Shown: positions 54,906 through 64,000 of the stretch, piece after piece
How the letters are laid out: each line of letters opens with the position of its first letter
Numbering within the stretch: the first letter of the stretch is position 1
NCBI RefSeq assembly: GCF_003991905.1
Contig: NZ_RSCL01000001.1
Span: 558,654 to 622,653 of the forward strand
Origin: Dulcicalothrix desertica PCC 7102
GTDB taxonomy: Bacteria > Cyanobacteriota > Cyanobacteriia > Cyanobacteriales > Nostocaceae
DNA length: 64,000 bases
Direction: 5' to 3'
Translations under genes and position numbers: made by a program
The notes under the pieces: model-generated
Seen by the model: the letters and a program-made list of their open reading frames with translations, nothing else
What the model was told of the DNA's origin: nothing
Databases searched by the model: none

Positions 54906-55066
54906 ATTGTTACAACTTTCACAGCTACTCCCAATTATATGAGATAATGTTGGGTTTTCCTACCGCAAGCGAATATCCTTTGGATAACGGATAACTACGC
55001 TTGTGCTTGCTCAACCCAACTTACACTTACGTTCCTCAGCAATTTGTAACAGTTTTAGAAATTTGT

Positions 55067-56305
55067 TTATTTGTAAATGCTCCTACGTTTGAGTTTACGC
55101 TTTCGGGCTGAATTTGTTGTTAAAGCGCTGAGGGCAAGGAGACCCAAGATAGTGCTAGGTTCTGGAATTGAGGTTGTATAGGTGACATTCCAGGAGACAA
55201 GCTGCTCTAGAGAACTTTGGTTTGTCCGCACCCAGCCATTCACGGGGTCAAAACCAGTTGGGTCAAAAGCACGGGCAGATATAACATAATTTCCTGCACC
55301 ATAACCGAAGTCGCGCAAATTAAATTTATCTTGGTTCGCTGTGGGAATAAGATTACCGTTAACAAACCACTCTAAGTTGATGATGCCTTTATCGATGGGG
55401 TTTACAAAAAGTTGAGTAGGGTTAACCAAAGGCGCCGTATTATCAAGCCAAGAATCGAGTGGATCGACCAAAGCATAAATATCAAGAATGATTTTCTCAC
55501 GACTAACTGCATCGAACGGTTGGTACAATGAGCGCATCTTTGAATTATCTGATGGGCGGTAAATTCCCGTATTATAGTAACGTCCACCTTCATAAGCACC
55601 AATAACTCCAATACCTGGTTGGTCATAACCTAGCCAGCGCGACCACTTATTACCTGTAGGGTTTGTAGTAACGTTTACTTCGCTCGGTTCTCCTCCAATA
55701 TAAGGAGTGTCAAACCCACCATATTCATCGGCTAGTTTACTAAAAGAATGACCTATTTCGTGTAGGGCAACTTCTTTCGCTGAGTCGTTTCCACCTGCGT
55801 AAACAGCATAAGCACCACCACCACCACCATACTTCGTATCGTTAACGATTACATACTGCATTTCTGCTGTCCACCCAGCACCAGCAAGAGCTGCATCACG
55901 CACTACGTTAGCTTGATAATCATTTATGTAAAGCAAGCGCTCAGTGATTCCATCATAGTAGTAGCTGGCGCCGAGTGCTGTGTCGCGGAAAATGTTTTCT
56001 ACCGGAATGTCAGCTCCTGACTCATTGGAGACTATATCAATTTTATGTATATTGAAATAATTACGGTATCGAAAGAATGGGTCGGAGTTTAAGGAATTAG
56101 AGAACTGGTAGTCAAGATAGTCCTTGATGTGATTGTTGTATGTTCCACTCGCTAGGTCTGCCTCTGTATATCCATCACCAAGAAAAACAGCATCTACTCG
56201 ATTCGAGGATGGACCATTATTTCTAATTGTTGTAAACGTTGCACCGAGAGCTGGTTCTGCAATTGTAGCCAGCAATACTCCAATTAATAGCTTAAAGAAT
56301 TTCAT
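55067..56305 (-). CDS. Secreted M64-family metallopeptidase with PEP-CTERM anchor
   Basis: The 412-residue protein begins with a signal peptide (MKFFKLLIGVLLATIAEPAL, cleavage near LGA), has the IgA-peptidase M64 metal site HEIGHSFSKLADEY, and preceding VFLGDGYTEAD and QYVIVNDTKYGGGGG. The carboxyl end is a PEP-CTERM signal: IPEPSTILGLLALSAL then basic RKRKLKRR. It is probably exported and processed at the surface, with zinc-dependent peptidase activity toward unknown substrates. Confidence 0.9.
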   Translation of the reverse strand: MKFFKLLIGVLLATIAEPALGATFTTIRNNGPSSNRVDAVFLGDGYTEADLASGTYNNHIKDYLDYQFSNSLNSDPFFRYRNYFNIHKIDIVSNESGADIPVENIFRDTALGASYYYDGITERLLYINDYQANVVRDAALAGAGWTAEMQYVIVNDTKYGGGGGAYAVYAGGNDSAKEVALHEIGHSFSKLADEYGGFDTPYIGGEPSEVNVTTNPTGNKWSRWLGYDQPGIGVIGAYEGGRYYNTGIYRPSDNSKMRSLYQPFDAVSREKIILDIYALVDPLDSWLDNTAPLVNPTQLFVNPIDKGIINLEWFVNGNLIPTANQDKFNLRDFGYGAGNYVISARAFDPTGFDPVNGWVRTNQSSLEQLVSWNVTYTTSIPEPSTILGLLALSALTTNSARKRKLKRRSIYK

Positions 56306-56588
56306 TTATATTTCAAAATTTGTTATCAATACACGCGGGTAAACTACTTTAAACAAACTTTAAATTAGTGTCATACTGACATAATTACTGTTTGCTCAGT
56401 AGTTTTACAAGAAGCCAATTAAAATATTTATACCTGAAAATATGGCAAAAAAATTATCTTCACCAACTCTTTATAGAATCAAAGAAAAAATTAAATATTT
56501 AGACTTGTTTTTGTCAGTATTTACAACTAACATCAACAAGCGCACACGTTGACTGTTCAGTGTTGACAATTTTTTAGGGTGTACATGC

Positions 56589-57809
56589 TTGAATGGTAAA
56601 AGTGAAATTTTGTCAGATCAAAGTATGCAGCACAAAGGCGCCGCGTTAAAGTTTGTAATATTAATAGGATTTGTTAGTCTATGTGCGGATGCTACTTATG
56701 AAGGAGCGCGCAGTATTACAGGAGCTTATTTGCAAGTATTAGGCGCCAGTGGTACAGTAGTAGGTTTAGTTGCTGGGTTTGGCGAGTTAATAGGTTATGG
56801 TTTACGTTTATTTATTGGGTATTTAAGTGACCAAAGTAAGAAGTATTGGGGTATCACAACACTTGGCTTTATTTTAAATACGGCAGTTGTACCACTACTT
56901 GCATTTGCAGGTAGATGGGAAGTTGCTGCTGGTCTGATGATGGCAGAACGTACAGGTAAAGCAGTTCGTACTCCTCCGCGCGATGCTTTGCTGTCCTATG
57001 CAGTAAGTCAGGTTGGTAATGGTTTTGGGTTTGGGTTACATGAAGCAATGGATCAAATAGGCGCCGTTATTGGTCCGTTATCTGTTGCTGCTGTAGTATA
57101 TTTTCAGGGGGAATATAAAAACGGCTTTCTAATTTTGGTAGTTCCTGCTGTTTTAGGATTGATAGTATTATTAGTCGGACAAAGAGTTTACCCAAACCCT
57201 CGTGATTTTGAGCCAGGTAATATAACAAGTAGTGAAGGATTACCGAAAGTTTTTTGGTATTACTTAATAGCTGTAGCTATTGTTGCTGCTGGATATGTGG
57301 ATTTTCCGTTAATTGCTTATCACTTTCAAAAGAATAATGTTGCTTCAGGGCTTACCATTCCATTATTTTATGCTTTAGCAATGGGAGTTGACGCAATCGC
57401 AGCACTTTTATTCGGTTATCTTTTTGACTTATTTGGTATTTCTACTTTAGCTATTGCCGCTTTCACATCAGCATTTTTTGCTCCGTTACTGTTTTTAGAT
57501 AGTACTAATCTGGTTTTACTAGGGGTTATAGTTTGGGGTATTGGAATGGGCGCCCAAGAATCTATAGTAAAAGCAGCAGTCGCTAAAATAGTACCTCCAG
57601 ATATACGAGCTACTGCATATGGGATATTTAGTACAGGGTATGGTATAGCTTGGTTTCTGGGAAGCGCTTTAATGGGGATTTTATATGATAAATCGATTAA
57701 TTGGCTAGTAGGTTTTTCGGTTGTAAGTCAACTTATTGCTGTACCCATGTTTATTTGGATTAAAGCTGAAGATAAAAAATTTAGAAACACACGCGATACC
57801 TCTAAGTAG
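56589..57809 (+). CDS. MFS transporter
   Basis: The 406-residue protein has about 11-12 membrane helices and the major-facilitator loop GYLSDQSKKYWG between helices 2 and 3. The segment GKAVRTPPRDALLSYAV is typical of a bacterial MFS subgroup with unknown substrates. The start is uncertain: a TTG at 56589 opens the frame, while an ATG at 56625 would still leave the first helix intact. No clear ribosome binding site favours either. Confidence 0.85.
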   Translation: MNGKSEILSDQSMQHKGAALKFVILIGFVSLCADATYEGARSITGAYLQVLGASGTVVGLVAGFGELIGYGLRLFIGYLSDQSKKYWGITTLGFILNTAVVPLLAFAGRWEVAAGLMMAERTGKAVRTPPRDALLSYAVSQVGNGFGFGLHEAMDQIGAVIGPLSVAAVVYFQGEYKNGFLILVVPAVLGLIVLLVGQRVYPNPRDFEPGNITSSEGLPKVFWYYLIAVAIVAAGYVDFPLIAYHFQKNNVASGLTIPLFYALAMGVDAIAALLFGYLFDLFGISTLAIAAFTSAFFAPLLFLDSTNLVLLGVIVWGIGMGAQESIVKAAVAKIVPPDIRATAYGIFSTGYGIAWFLGSALMGILYDKSINWLVGFSVVSQLIAVPMFIWIKAEDKKFRNTRDTSK

Positions 57810-57847
57810 TTTCTTTGTGTCCTAATAGTCTCTGTGGGAAAAACAGA

Positions 57848-57941
57848 ACTTACGCAAAAATCCTATAAACCTGGTTTTTCGGTCGATAATTTTTCATAAA
57901 AACGACGATTTTTGGTAGAAACCAGGTTTCTGTGCGTAAGT
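57848..57941. repeat. MITE-like element with ACTTACGCA ends, 94 bp
   Basis: Outer arms ACTTACGCA (57848-57856) and TGCGTAAGT (57933-57941) flank a second pair, AAACCTGGTTT (57867-57877) and AAACCAGGTTT (57919-57929). The inner motif is a variant of the AAACCGGGTTT family. Confidence 0.65.
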
Positions 57942-57977
57942 CCTAAAAAAAATTAAACCGCAAAGGAAGAAAAGAAG

Positions 57978-58634
57978 TTACTCTTTACTCATTTTATTTT
58001 TAGTTAGTTGGTCTAGAAACTTAGTATTATCATAGTAATGTTCAAGTGAAAGAAGTTTTAAATCTTCACTAACATGGGCAACGCTAACTCCAATAATTTC
58101 AATCGTTTCACCCGTAGGTTGATAATTTTTATACTCACCTTCAAAATGTCCCCAATGGCGCCATTTAAAGGTAATTACTGGTGGTGCTGAGTATATTTCT
58201 AGCACTTCCCACATAAAACCATTTGGGAATGCGTTATGAAATAGCTTTGTGGATGTTTCAAAGTTTTCTTCAGAAGCTTTATAGTGTGTGGTGTCACCAA
58301 TTAATAGCTTATAAGTACCTGATTGTACTATATCGTTGACTGTGTAACTGGCGCCTCCATTGGTACTCATGCGAAATTTGTCTTGAACTACTGTTATCCA
58401 TTGTCTTGGGTCAGTTTTGAAATTAGCTTCAATATCAAACGCACGTACCAAGTTTTGCACTAATGCTGCGAGTGAGTTTTGCGAGTGATTACAAATGCTT
58501 TCTTTATTGAGATTGGTATTAGAACGAGTATAATCAGGTTTCTCTCCGTAACGCCATTTTACATCAGTGCTGTATTGTAAAACAGTATCTCGGTGTTGTA
58601 ACCACAGGGGAAGATTGTTAATATTTGAAGTCAT
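57978..58634 (-). CDS. NTF2-like (pathogen-related-type) protein
   Basis: The 218-residue protein has a SnoaL/NTF2-like region from about residue 55 on, including FKWRHWGHFEGEYKNYQPTG and LKLLSLEHYYDNTKFLDQL, resembling plant and bacterial 'pathogen-related' proteins. GAGAGGAAC precedes the ATG. No catalytic residues can be identified with certainty. It lies alone, divergent from the STAND gene. Confidence 0.7.
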   Translation of the reverse strand: MTSNINNLPLWLQHRDTVLQYSTDVKWRYGEKPDYTRSNTNLNKESICNHSQNSLAALVQNLVRAFDIEANFKTDPRQWITVVQDKFRMSTNGGASYTVNDIVQSGTYKLLIGDTTHYKASEENFETSTKLFHNAFPNGFMWEVLEIYSAPPVITFKWRHWGHFEGEYKNYQPTGETIEIIGVSVAHVSEDLKLLSLEHYYDNTKFLDQLTKNKMSKE

Positions 58635-58744
58635 AAATAAGTTCCTCTCATCTACACACGCATAATGGCATCGACAAGATGAGCAACACCAGGGAAGTTA
58701 AGGAAGTTCTGAAAATAATTATCTTCCTGTTTTAGGAAAACATC

Positions 58745-61700
58745 ATGGTACGAAGTCAACGTGGAGTGGTGCTAACTACTCTTGGACAACAAAGATTATT
58801 ACAAGCTATACAAAACTCTGAAAATCATGATAATTATGGCGCCCATTACACAATAGAATTATTAAGTGCGCGTACTAATTTAGACCCAGGTACTGTTTCT
58901 AAAGTTCTAGGTTGTTCTACAGGAGTTGATAGACGCACTTTACAACGTTTCTTCAAAGCTTTTGCATTAACTTTGGAAGCTGATGATTATATTAAACCAA
59001 GAGTACATATATCAAAACAATCTTGGGGTGAGGCGCCTGATATATCAAGTTTTGTAGGAAGAACACAGTTATTACAACAGTTAGAAGAATTAATTATAGT
59101 CTCGCGCGTTCGTTTGATTACACTTGTAGGTGTCGGTGGTATTGGTAAAACTGCATTGTCAGTAAAGATAGCTCAAATTGTGGCGCCGCAATTTGATTAT
59201 GTCATCTGGCAAAGTCTTCGCAATGCACCACCACTGATAGAATTACTTAATGAGTTAGTACAATTTTTATCAAATGGAGAAGCAAGTGATTTACCAAAAA
59301 ATATAACTTATCGAATTAATAGTTTGTTAGAATACCTAGGTAACGCGCGTTGTTTACTGGTATTTGATAACGTTGAAGCTATTTTTCAATCTGGTGAATA
59401 TGCAGGTAGCTACCTTCCAGGTTATGAAGATTATAGTGAATTATTTAGTCAAATAGGCGCCCGTCATCACCAAAGCTGTATAATTATAACCTCACGAGAA
59501 AAGCCTATAGAAATTACTGCACTAGAAGGAGATAAACTTCCAGTTCGCTGTCTAACAATTCCAGGTCTAGGCATTTCAGAAATTCAAGATATTTTTCAAA
59601 ACAAAGGAATATTCTTAGGAACAAATACAGACTGGGAGCATTTAATCAATAATTATGCGGGTAATCCATTATACTTAAAGATTATTTCTACAACAGTATT
59701 AGACTTATTTGATGGTGACATTTCAAGATACCTTCAGCAAAACATTTCAATATTTGGAAATCTTAAAAACTTACTCGAACAAGAGTTTAATCGATTATCT
59801 GAGTTTGAACAGTCTGTAATATACTGGTTGTTGATTTATCGTGAACCTGCTGATATCAATCAACTAGCTAGCGATGTTATACTAATTGACCCATCAAATT
59901 TACTTGATACTATTGAATCGCTACATCGTCGTGCGCTAATAGAGAAAAATACTTCTTTATTTACATTACAGCCTGTGGTGATGGAATATGTGAAGCTTAG
60001 GTATATAGAAACAGTCTGTCAAGAAATTATTCAAGGTAATGTTAGTTTATTACGGAGTCACGCAATTATTCAAGCAACGGCGCCTGATTATATTAGAGTA
60101 GTGCAAACTCGTTTGATTTTGGCGCCTATTCTCGAACGTTTATCTTTACTTTTTGGACATCCAGAGCAAATACAAATCCAACTTTCCCGTGTTTTAGACA
60201 AATTTCGTAATCAACCTGCTTATATATGTGGGTATTTAGCTGGTAACATAATTAACTTGCTCGGTCAAATTAAACCAGTAATCAGGGATTTAGATTTTTC
60301 AGGTTTGACAATTTGGCAAGCTGATTTAACAAATCTTACATTACATAACGTTAACTTTGAAAATAGCCATTTTGCCAAATCTACATTTCCCGAAAGCTTT
60401 GGGATAATTTTTGGTTTAGCATTTAGTCCAGATAATACATTTCTCGCAATGGGAAGTATTGATGGGGACATTAGTATATGGAATTGGCAAAATAACCAAA
60501 AAGTTTTAGATTATTCAGGACACAGCAATATAGTTGAGTGTGTCACTTTTAGTTCAAATGGGAAACTTGCTAGCAGTAGTCGAGACGGAACAATCAAAGT
60601 TTGGGATACAGCAACGGGTCAACTACTTATACAAACTAGTACAGAAAATGGTTCAATTAACCTCAAAAATCTTCAATTCACCCAGGATGGATGCTTTTTA
60701 GTTGCTTCTTGCAAACAGTATATATATGTCTGGGATGTAGACACAGGTAGTATTTCAAGGATTATCGACACTCAAAAACCTGTATCAGCACTGTTCGTAT
60801 CAAAACAAATTATATCAGGCGCCAGTGATGGTGTTAATATCTGGGATTTATATACAGGTGAATGTGTAAGTTTCAATATAGACGGCGCCGTGTATGCCGT
60901 TACATGTACAAACGATGGTAGGATATTAGCCGTTACAGTAGAAAATAAAACTGTACAAATCTGGGACGTTAAAAATAGTGAGCGTCTTTACACGTTTCTA
61001 GAACACAGCTACAAAGTATCTTTAGTCGCAATTAGTAATGATGGTAAAATGCTAGCTTGTGGCTGTGGAGAGAAAACAATCAAGCTTTGGAATATAGATA
61101 CAGGTAGTTATCACCAAACACTAGAAGGACATCTTTCAGAAATTAATAGTCTTGCTTTTAGTGCTGATGGTAAAGTGTTAGCTACTGCCAGTGTAGACAG
61201 AACCGCACGTTTATGGAATGTAGCAAACGGTAAATGTCTCAAAACCTGGCAAGGATGTACAGATTTTGTACACTCCCTCGCATTTAAGAGTGATAGTGTA
61301 ATTATTAGTGGTAGCAAACACGCAATTAAAATCTGGGATATCAATACAGGAAAAACTCTTGAAACTTGGCACGAGTATAAAGATTGGCTATATTCTCTGA
61401 TATTGAGTCCTGATAAACAATGGCTAGCATGTGCCCATATCGCCAGTAATAACAGTATTATTCGATTATGGCGCCTATCATCAGAAACAAAAAATTTACT
61501 TACATCTATAAATAAAATATTACACGGTCATACAGATAGTATTTGGTCGATTGCCTTTAGTCTAGATAGTAAAATTATTGTCAGTGGAAGTAGTGACCGT
61601 ACTGTAAAAATATGGGATTGTGAAACAGGGCAATGCTTAAATACCTTTATAGGACATACTCGTCCCGTCCTTTCAGTCGCATTTAGTCCAGATGGAAAAA

Positions 61701-62233
61701 TAATTGCAAGTTGTGGTGGTCATTCAATTATCAAATTATGGGATGTCACAACAGGTGAATGCGTCCAAACTCTAAAAGAACAAGCATGTTATAACATCAC
61801 CTTTAGTCCAGATGGAGAAACTTTAGCTTGTGGCAGCACAACAGGTATAGTAAATCTTTGGAATATTCGCAGTGGTAAATGTACAAAAATAGGACAGTAT
61901 GGACATGCGGTTACATCAATTGCATTTAGTCCTGATGGTACACTCGCTTGCGGCGCCAAAGATGGTACAGTTAAACTATGGGATATTAATACATACACTT
62001 GTATAAAAAGCTTCAATACTAATGATAGTACAGTATGGTCACTAGCCTTTAGTTCAAATGGATTAATACTTGCTTGTGGCGCCGATACTAAAATCCAACT
62101 TTGGAATACTTCTTATTTCTCGTATATTACACTTCAGGCGCCTAAACTTTATGAAGAAATTAAGATAAAAAGTGTTACTGGTTTAAGTGGAACAAGTATA
62201 GCGAATCTTATATTACTTGGCGCCATCGAGTAA
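58745..62233 (+). CDS. STAND ATPase with two WD40 propellers
   Basis: The 1162-residue protein has an HTH-like N-terminal domain at about 25-85 (LDPGTVSKVLGCSTGVDRRT), an NB-ARC-type STAND ATPase at about 95-360 with P-loop GVGGIGKTAL and LVFDNVE, a helical region, a short pentapeptide-like stretch (DLDFSGLTIWQADLTNLTLH), and 14 WD40 units to the end, enough for two seven-bladed propellers. STAND proteins oligomerise on ligand binding and serve signalling or defence. AGGA precedes the ATG. Confidence 0.9.
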   Translation: MVRSQRGVVLTTLGQQRLLQAIQNSENHDNYGAHYTIELLSARTNLDPGTVSKVLGCSTGVDRRTLQRFFKAFALTLEADDYIKPRVHISKQSWGEAPDISSFVGRTQLLQQLEELIIVSRVRLITLVGVGGIGKTALSVKIAQIVAPQFDYVIWQSLRNAPPLIELLNELVQFLSNGEASDLPKNITYRINSLLEYLGNARCLLVFDNVEAIFQSGEYAGSYLPGYEDYSELFSQIGARHHQSCIIITSREKPIEITALEGDKLPVRCLTIPGLGISEIQDIFQNKGIFLGTNTDWEHLINNYAGNPLYLKIISTTVLDLFDGDISRYLQQNISIFGNLKNLLEQEFNRLSEFEQSVIYWLLIYREPADINQLASDVILIDPSNLLDTIESLHRRALIEKNTSLFTLQPVVMEYVKLRYIETVCQEIIQGNVSLLRSHAIIQATAPDYIRVVQTRLILAPILERLSLLFGHPEQIQIQLSRVLDKFRNQPAYICGYLAGNIINLLGQIKPVIRDLDFSGLTIWQADLTNLTLHNVNFENSHFAKSTFPESFGIIFGLAFSPDNTFLAMGSIDGDISIWNWQNNQKVLDYSGHSNIVECVTFSSNGKLASSSRDGTIKVWDTATGQLLIQTSTENGSINLKNLQFTQDGCFLVASCKQYIYVWDVDTGSISRIIDTQKPVSALFVSKQIISGASDGVNIWDLYTGECVSFNIDGAVYAVTCTNDGRILAVTVENKTVQIWDVKNSERLYTFLEHSYKVSLVAISNDGKMLACGCGEKTIKLWNIDTGSYHQTLEGHLSEINSLAFSADGKVLATASVDRTARLWNVANGKCLKTWQGCTDFVHSLAFKSDSVIISGSKHAIKIWDINTGKTLETWHEYKDWLYSLILSPDKQWLACAHIASNNSIIRLWRLSSETKNLLTSINKILHGHTDSIWSIAFSLDSKIIVSGSSDRTVKIWDCETGQCLNTFIGHTRPVLSVAFSPDGKIIASCGGHSIIKLWDVTTGECVQTLKEQACYNITFSPDGETLACGSTTGIVNLWNIRSGKCTKIGQYGHAVTSIAFSPDGTLACGAKDGTVKLWDINTYTCIKSFNTNDSTVWSLAFSSNGLILACGADTKIQLWNTSYFSYITLQAPKLYEEIKIKSVTGLSGTSIANLILLGAIE

Positions 62234-62251
62234 AAAATGATAGGTTGCTTG

Positions 62252-62279
62252 CAACGGATGCAACGGATGTAACGGATAG
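62252..62279. repeat. GCAACGGATG short repeat
   Basis: Three copies of the nine-base unit CAACGGATG/TAACGGATA after the STAND gene, the same family as the satellite at 37796-38040. Confidence 0.75.
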
Positions 62280-62375
62280 TTGATTACCTGAATTTAACCA
62301 AAATCTAAAATAATAGAAATATTAAGTTATTGAGAATATTTAGCCAAATGGTTTTAGCTTACCAGGGGGTAAAAT

Positions 62376-63662
62376 ATGGCTGTTACTAACCCACAGCCTC
62401 AATTGAAACGTGAGTTAGGAGTATTCGGCGCCACCTTTATGGGTTTGGGGTCAATAGTTGGTACTGGGGTATTTGTTAGTATAGGTATTGCAGCAGGAAT
62501 TGCTGGGCCAATGGTAATAATAGCAATCTTCATAGGCGCCTTAGTAGCAACTTTTAACGGACTCAACAGCGCACAGCTAGCAGCAAGTCATCCGGTAAGT
62601 GGTGGTAGTTATGAATATGGATACAGATATTTAACTCCAGCGTTTGGGTTTACAGCTGGTTGGATGTTTTTGGTAGCAAAGACAGCTTCAGCAGCTACAG
62701 CAGCTTTAGGTTTCGCTGGATATTTAGTTAATATTCTAAGTTTAAGTTCAACCTTGATTGTTCCAATTGCTTTTATTACTGTAGCAATTATGACCGTAAT
62801 TGTTCTCAGTGGAGTAAAGCGCTCGAATTTTGCTAACACTGTAATAGTATCTGTAACGTTATTATCTTTAGTGTTTTTTATTCTGGTGTGCTTACCGCGT
62901 GCAATTACTGAAGGTGCAAGTAATTTATCACCAACATTAAGCGAAGTTTCTTTAGCTAACATACTTCAAGCTAGCGCGCTGATGTTTGTAGCTTATACAG
63001 GTTATGGACGTATAGCGACAATGGGGGAAGAAGCCAAAAACCCACGGGTAACTATTCCCAGAGCAATGATTGTTTGTTTGTTACTAACAATGGTGCTTTA
63101 TATAACAGTAGCAGTTGTTGGTATTGGTGCAGTTGGAGTAGATGTATTAGCTAATCAAAATAAAACGGCGCCATTAGAAGCAGCAGTTCGTAGTGTAGCA
63201 GGTAGTGGCGCCAGTGTAGTTTTAGCAATAGGCGCCATGACAGCAATGTTAGGTGTACTATTAAACTTAATACTAGGATTATCGCGCGTATGGTTAGCAA
63301 TGGGGAGACGCTTTGACGCACCCAGATTTTTAGCACGTTTAAACCAACAGCAAACAACACCACACTATGCAGTAATATTAGTAGGCGCCACAATAGCCCT
63401 ATTAGTATTATTAGGCAACGTAAAAACAACCTGGTCATTTAGTGCATTTAGCGTATTGATATACTACGCAATCACCAACTTTGCAGCATTAAAACTCTCA
63501 CCCCAAGAACGACTTTACCCCAAATGGATAGCCATCCTAGGAATATTATCCTGCTTATTTTTAGCATTCTGGGTAGAATCATCAATTTGGCAAATTGGCA
63601 TCGGATTAATAATCGCTGGTCTAATTTGGCACAAAGTTAGACGTGCCGTAGCAACAAGTTAA
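62376..63662 (+). CDS. APC-family amino acid permease
   Basis: The 428-residue protein has about 12 membrane helices, with FMGLGSIVGTGVFVSIGIAA as the APC helix-1 motif and FVAYTGYGRIATMGEEAKNP as helix 6. It resembles the amino acid-polyamine-organocation superfamily; the substrate is unknown. GGGGGT precedes the ATG at good spacing. It is probably transcribed alone. Confidence 0.9.
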   Translation: MAVTNPQPQLKRELGVFGATFMGLGSIVGTGVFVSIGIAAGIAGPMVIIAIFIGALVATFNGLNSAQLAASHPVSGGSYEYGYRYLTPAFGFTAGWMFLVAKTASAATAALGFAGYLVNILSLSSTLIVPIAFITVAIMTVIVLSGVKRSNFANTVIVSVTLLSLVFFILVCLPRAITEGASNLSPTLSEVSLANILQASALMFVAYTGYGRIATMGEEAKNPRVTIPRAMIVCLLLTMVLYITVAVVGIGAVGVDVLANQNKTAPLEAAVRSVAGSGASVVLAIGAMTAMLGVLLNLILGLSRVWLAMGRRFDAPRFLARLNQQQTTPHYAVILVGATIALLVLLGNVKTTWSFSAFSVLIYYAITNFAALKLSPQERLYPKWIAILGILSCLFLAFWVESSIWQIGIGLIIAGLIWHKVRRAVATS

Positions 63663-63690
63663 CCTCTTGTACCTCTTGTGGAACAAACCT

Positions 63691-63718
63691 CTTGTGGAAC
63701 GGGCATCCTTGCCCGTCC
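63691..63718. repeat. Dispersed CTTGTGGAACGGGCATCC hairpin repeat
   Basis: A third copy of the repeat at 53234-53260, preceded by two partial copies of CTCTTGTGGAAC at 63664-63687, suggesting local slippage. Confidence 0.75.
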
Positions 63719-63779
63719 CATACCTATAGTGCTAAAGTTACCTTATCATACAACATTAAATATTAAGGAAAACTTATAA

Positions 63780-64000
63780 ATGCAGTACCAAGTCCTTGTT
63801 CAGAATCAATCCAAACAGCATTATATCGCATCAGTAGTTGGAATACCAAATCTAACAGTTGAAGGCACAACTGAGGAAGAAGCGATATCTAAAGCCAAAT
63901 TAGCCTTAGAAACACAATTATCAAACAGTAAGTTTGTAACAATTGAGGTAAATGCACCCCCATTAACCCAAGAGATAACACCGCAATATAAGTATGCAGG
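63780..64000 (+). CDS. Partial HicB-like protein (runs off the window)
   Basis: An ATG at 63780 preceded by AAGGAAAAC opens a frame that is uninterrupted to the window end, about 73 residues. It starts MQYQVLVQNQSKQHYIASVV and has VGIPNLTVEGTTEEEAISKA, like the HicB-type antitoxin fold. A toxin or the rest of the protein would lie beyond the edge. Family assignment is tentative. Confidence 0.65.
   Translation, partial: MQYQVLVQNQSKQHYIASVVGIPNLTVEGTTEEEAISKAKLALETQLSNSKFVTIEVNAPPLTQEITPQYKYA

Overview
The window looks like chromosomal DNA from a filamentous, probably heterocyst-forming cyanobacterium (Nostocales; the sequence does not fix a genus). The evidence is the gltA-ndhA-ndhI-ndhG-ndhE block, a PcxA/CemA-type proton extrusion protein, the cyanobacterial phylloquinone genes, a HetC-like exporter, XisI, Uma2 and WD40-STAND proteins, PEP-CTERM proteins, low GC, and many short dispersed palindromes typical of these genomes. 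The hexamer GGCGCC is extremely frequent, about 100 copies counted by eye, while the classic HIP1 octamer was not seen.

Layout. 0-8.7 kb: an orphan TnpB, a multi-sensor adenylate cyclase, a minus-strand exopolysaccharide set (WcaF-like acyltransferase and two family 2 glycosyltransferases), an unknown coiled protein, cobU and a small Cys-containing protein. 8.7-10.6 kb: repeat-rich spacer and a secreted PEP-CTERM-like protein.

10.6-29.3 kb, all minus strand: the most interesting region, a putative multi-precursor secreted-peptide (RiPP or bacteriocin-like) locus. It holds six small proteins sharing a DLSxLE...GG leader (one ends GS), one Nif11-type precursor with a Pro/Trp/Lys repeat core, one leader-only peptide that appears frameshifted just at its GG, a radical SAM/SPASM enzyme, a TPR-GT2 glycosyltransferase, a TPR-GT41 (O-GlcNAc-transferase-like) protein, a parvulin-type PPIase, an HlyD adaptor, and a C39-peptidase ABC exporter with an N-terminal cyclic-nucleotide-binding-like domain. 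A second gene encodes that sensor domain alone. The inferred pathway is: precursors are made, some are modified by the radical SAM enzyme or glycosyltransferases, and leaders are cut at GG and cores exported by the C39 ABC/HlyD pump, possibly gated by a nucleotide signal.

30.5-41.6 kb: housekeeping genes: RNase Z, a pentapeptide protein, SixA, citrate synthase, NDH-1 subunits A/I/G/E, NAD kinase, a PstS-like binding protein with a PspA-like protein, and menE with a convergent DHNA-CoA thioesterase. 42.1-44.4 kb: an overlapping APH-like kinase and HopA1-family pair, the same combination that acts as a split Ser/Thr dehydratase in class V lanthipeptide and thioamitide pathways. 45-53 kb: a DUF815-type ATPase, a TerB_C-like coiled-coil membrane protein, a BrxC/BrxD-type ATPase, PcxA and a degenerate SF1-helicase-like protein. 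53-64 kb: accessory genes (XisI without XisH, Uma2, an orphan antitoxin-like protein, an M64 metalloprotease, MFS and APC transporters, an NTF2-like protein, a giant STAND/WD40 protein, and a partial HicB-like protein at the edge). No tRNA, rRNA or CRISPR array was seen.
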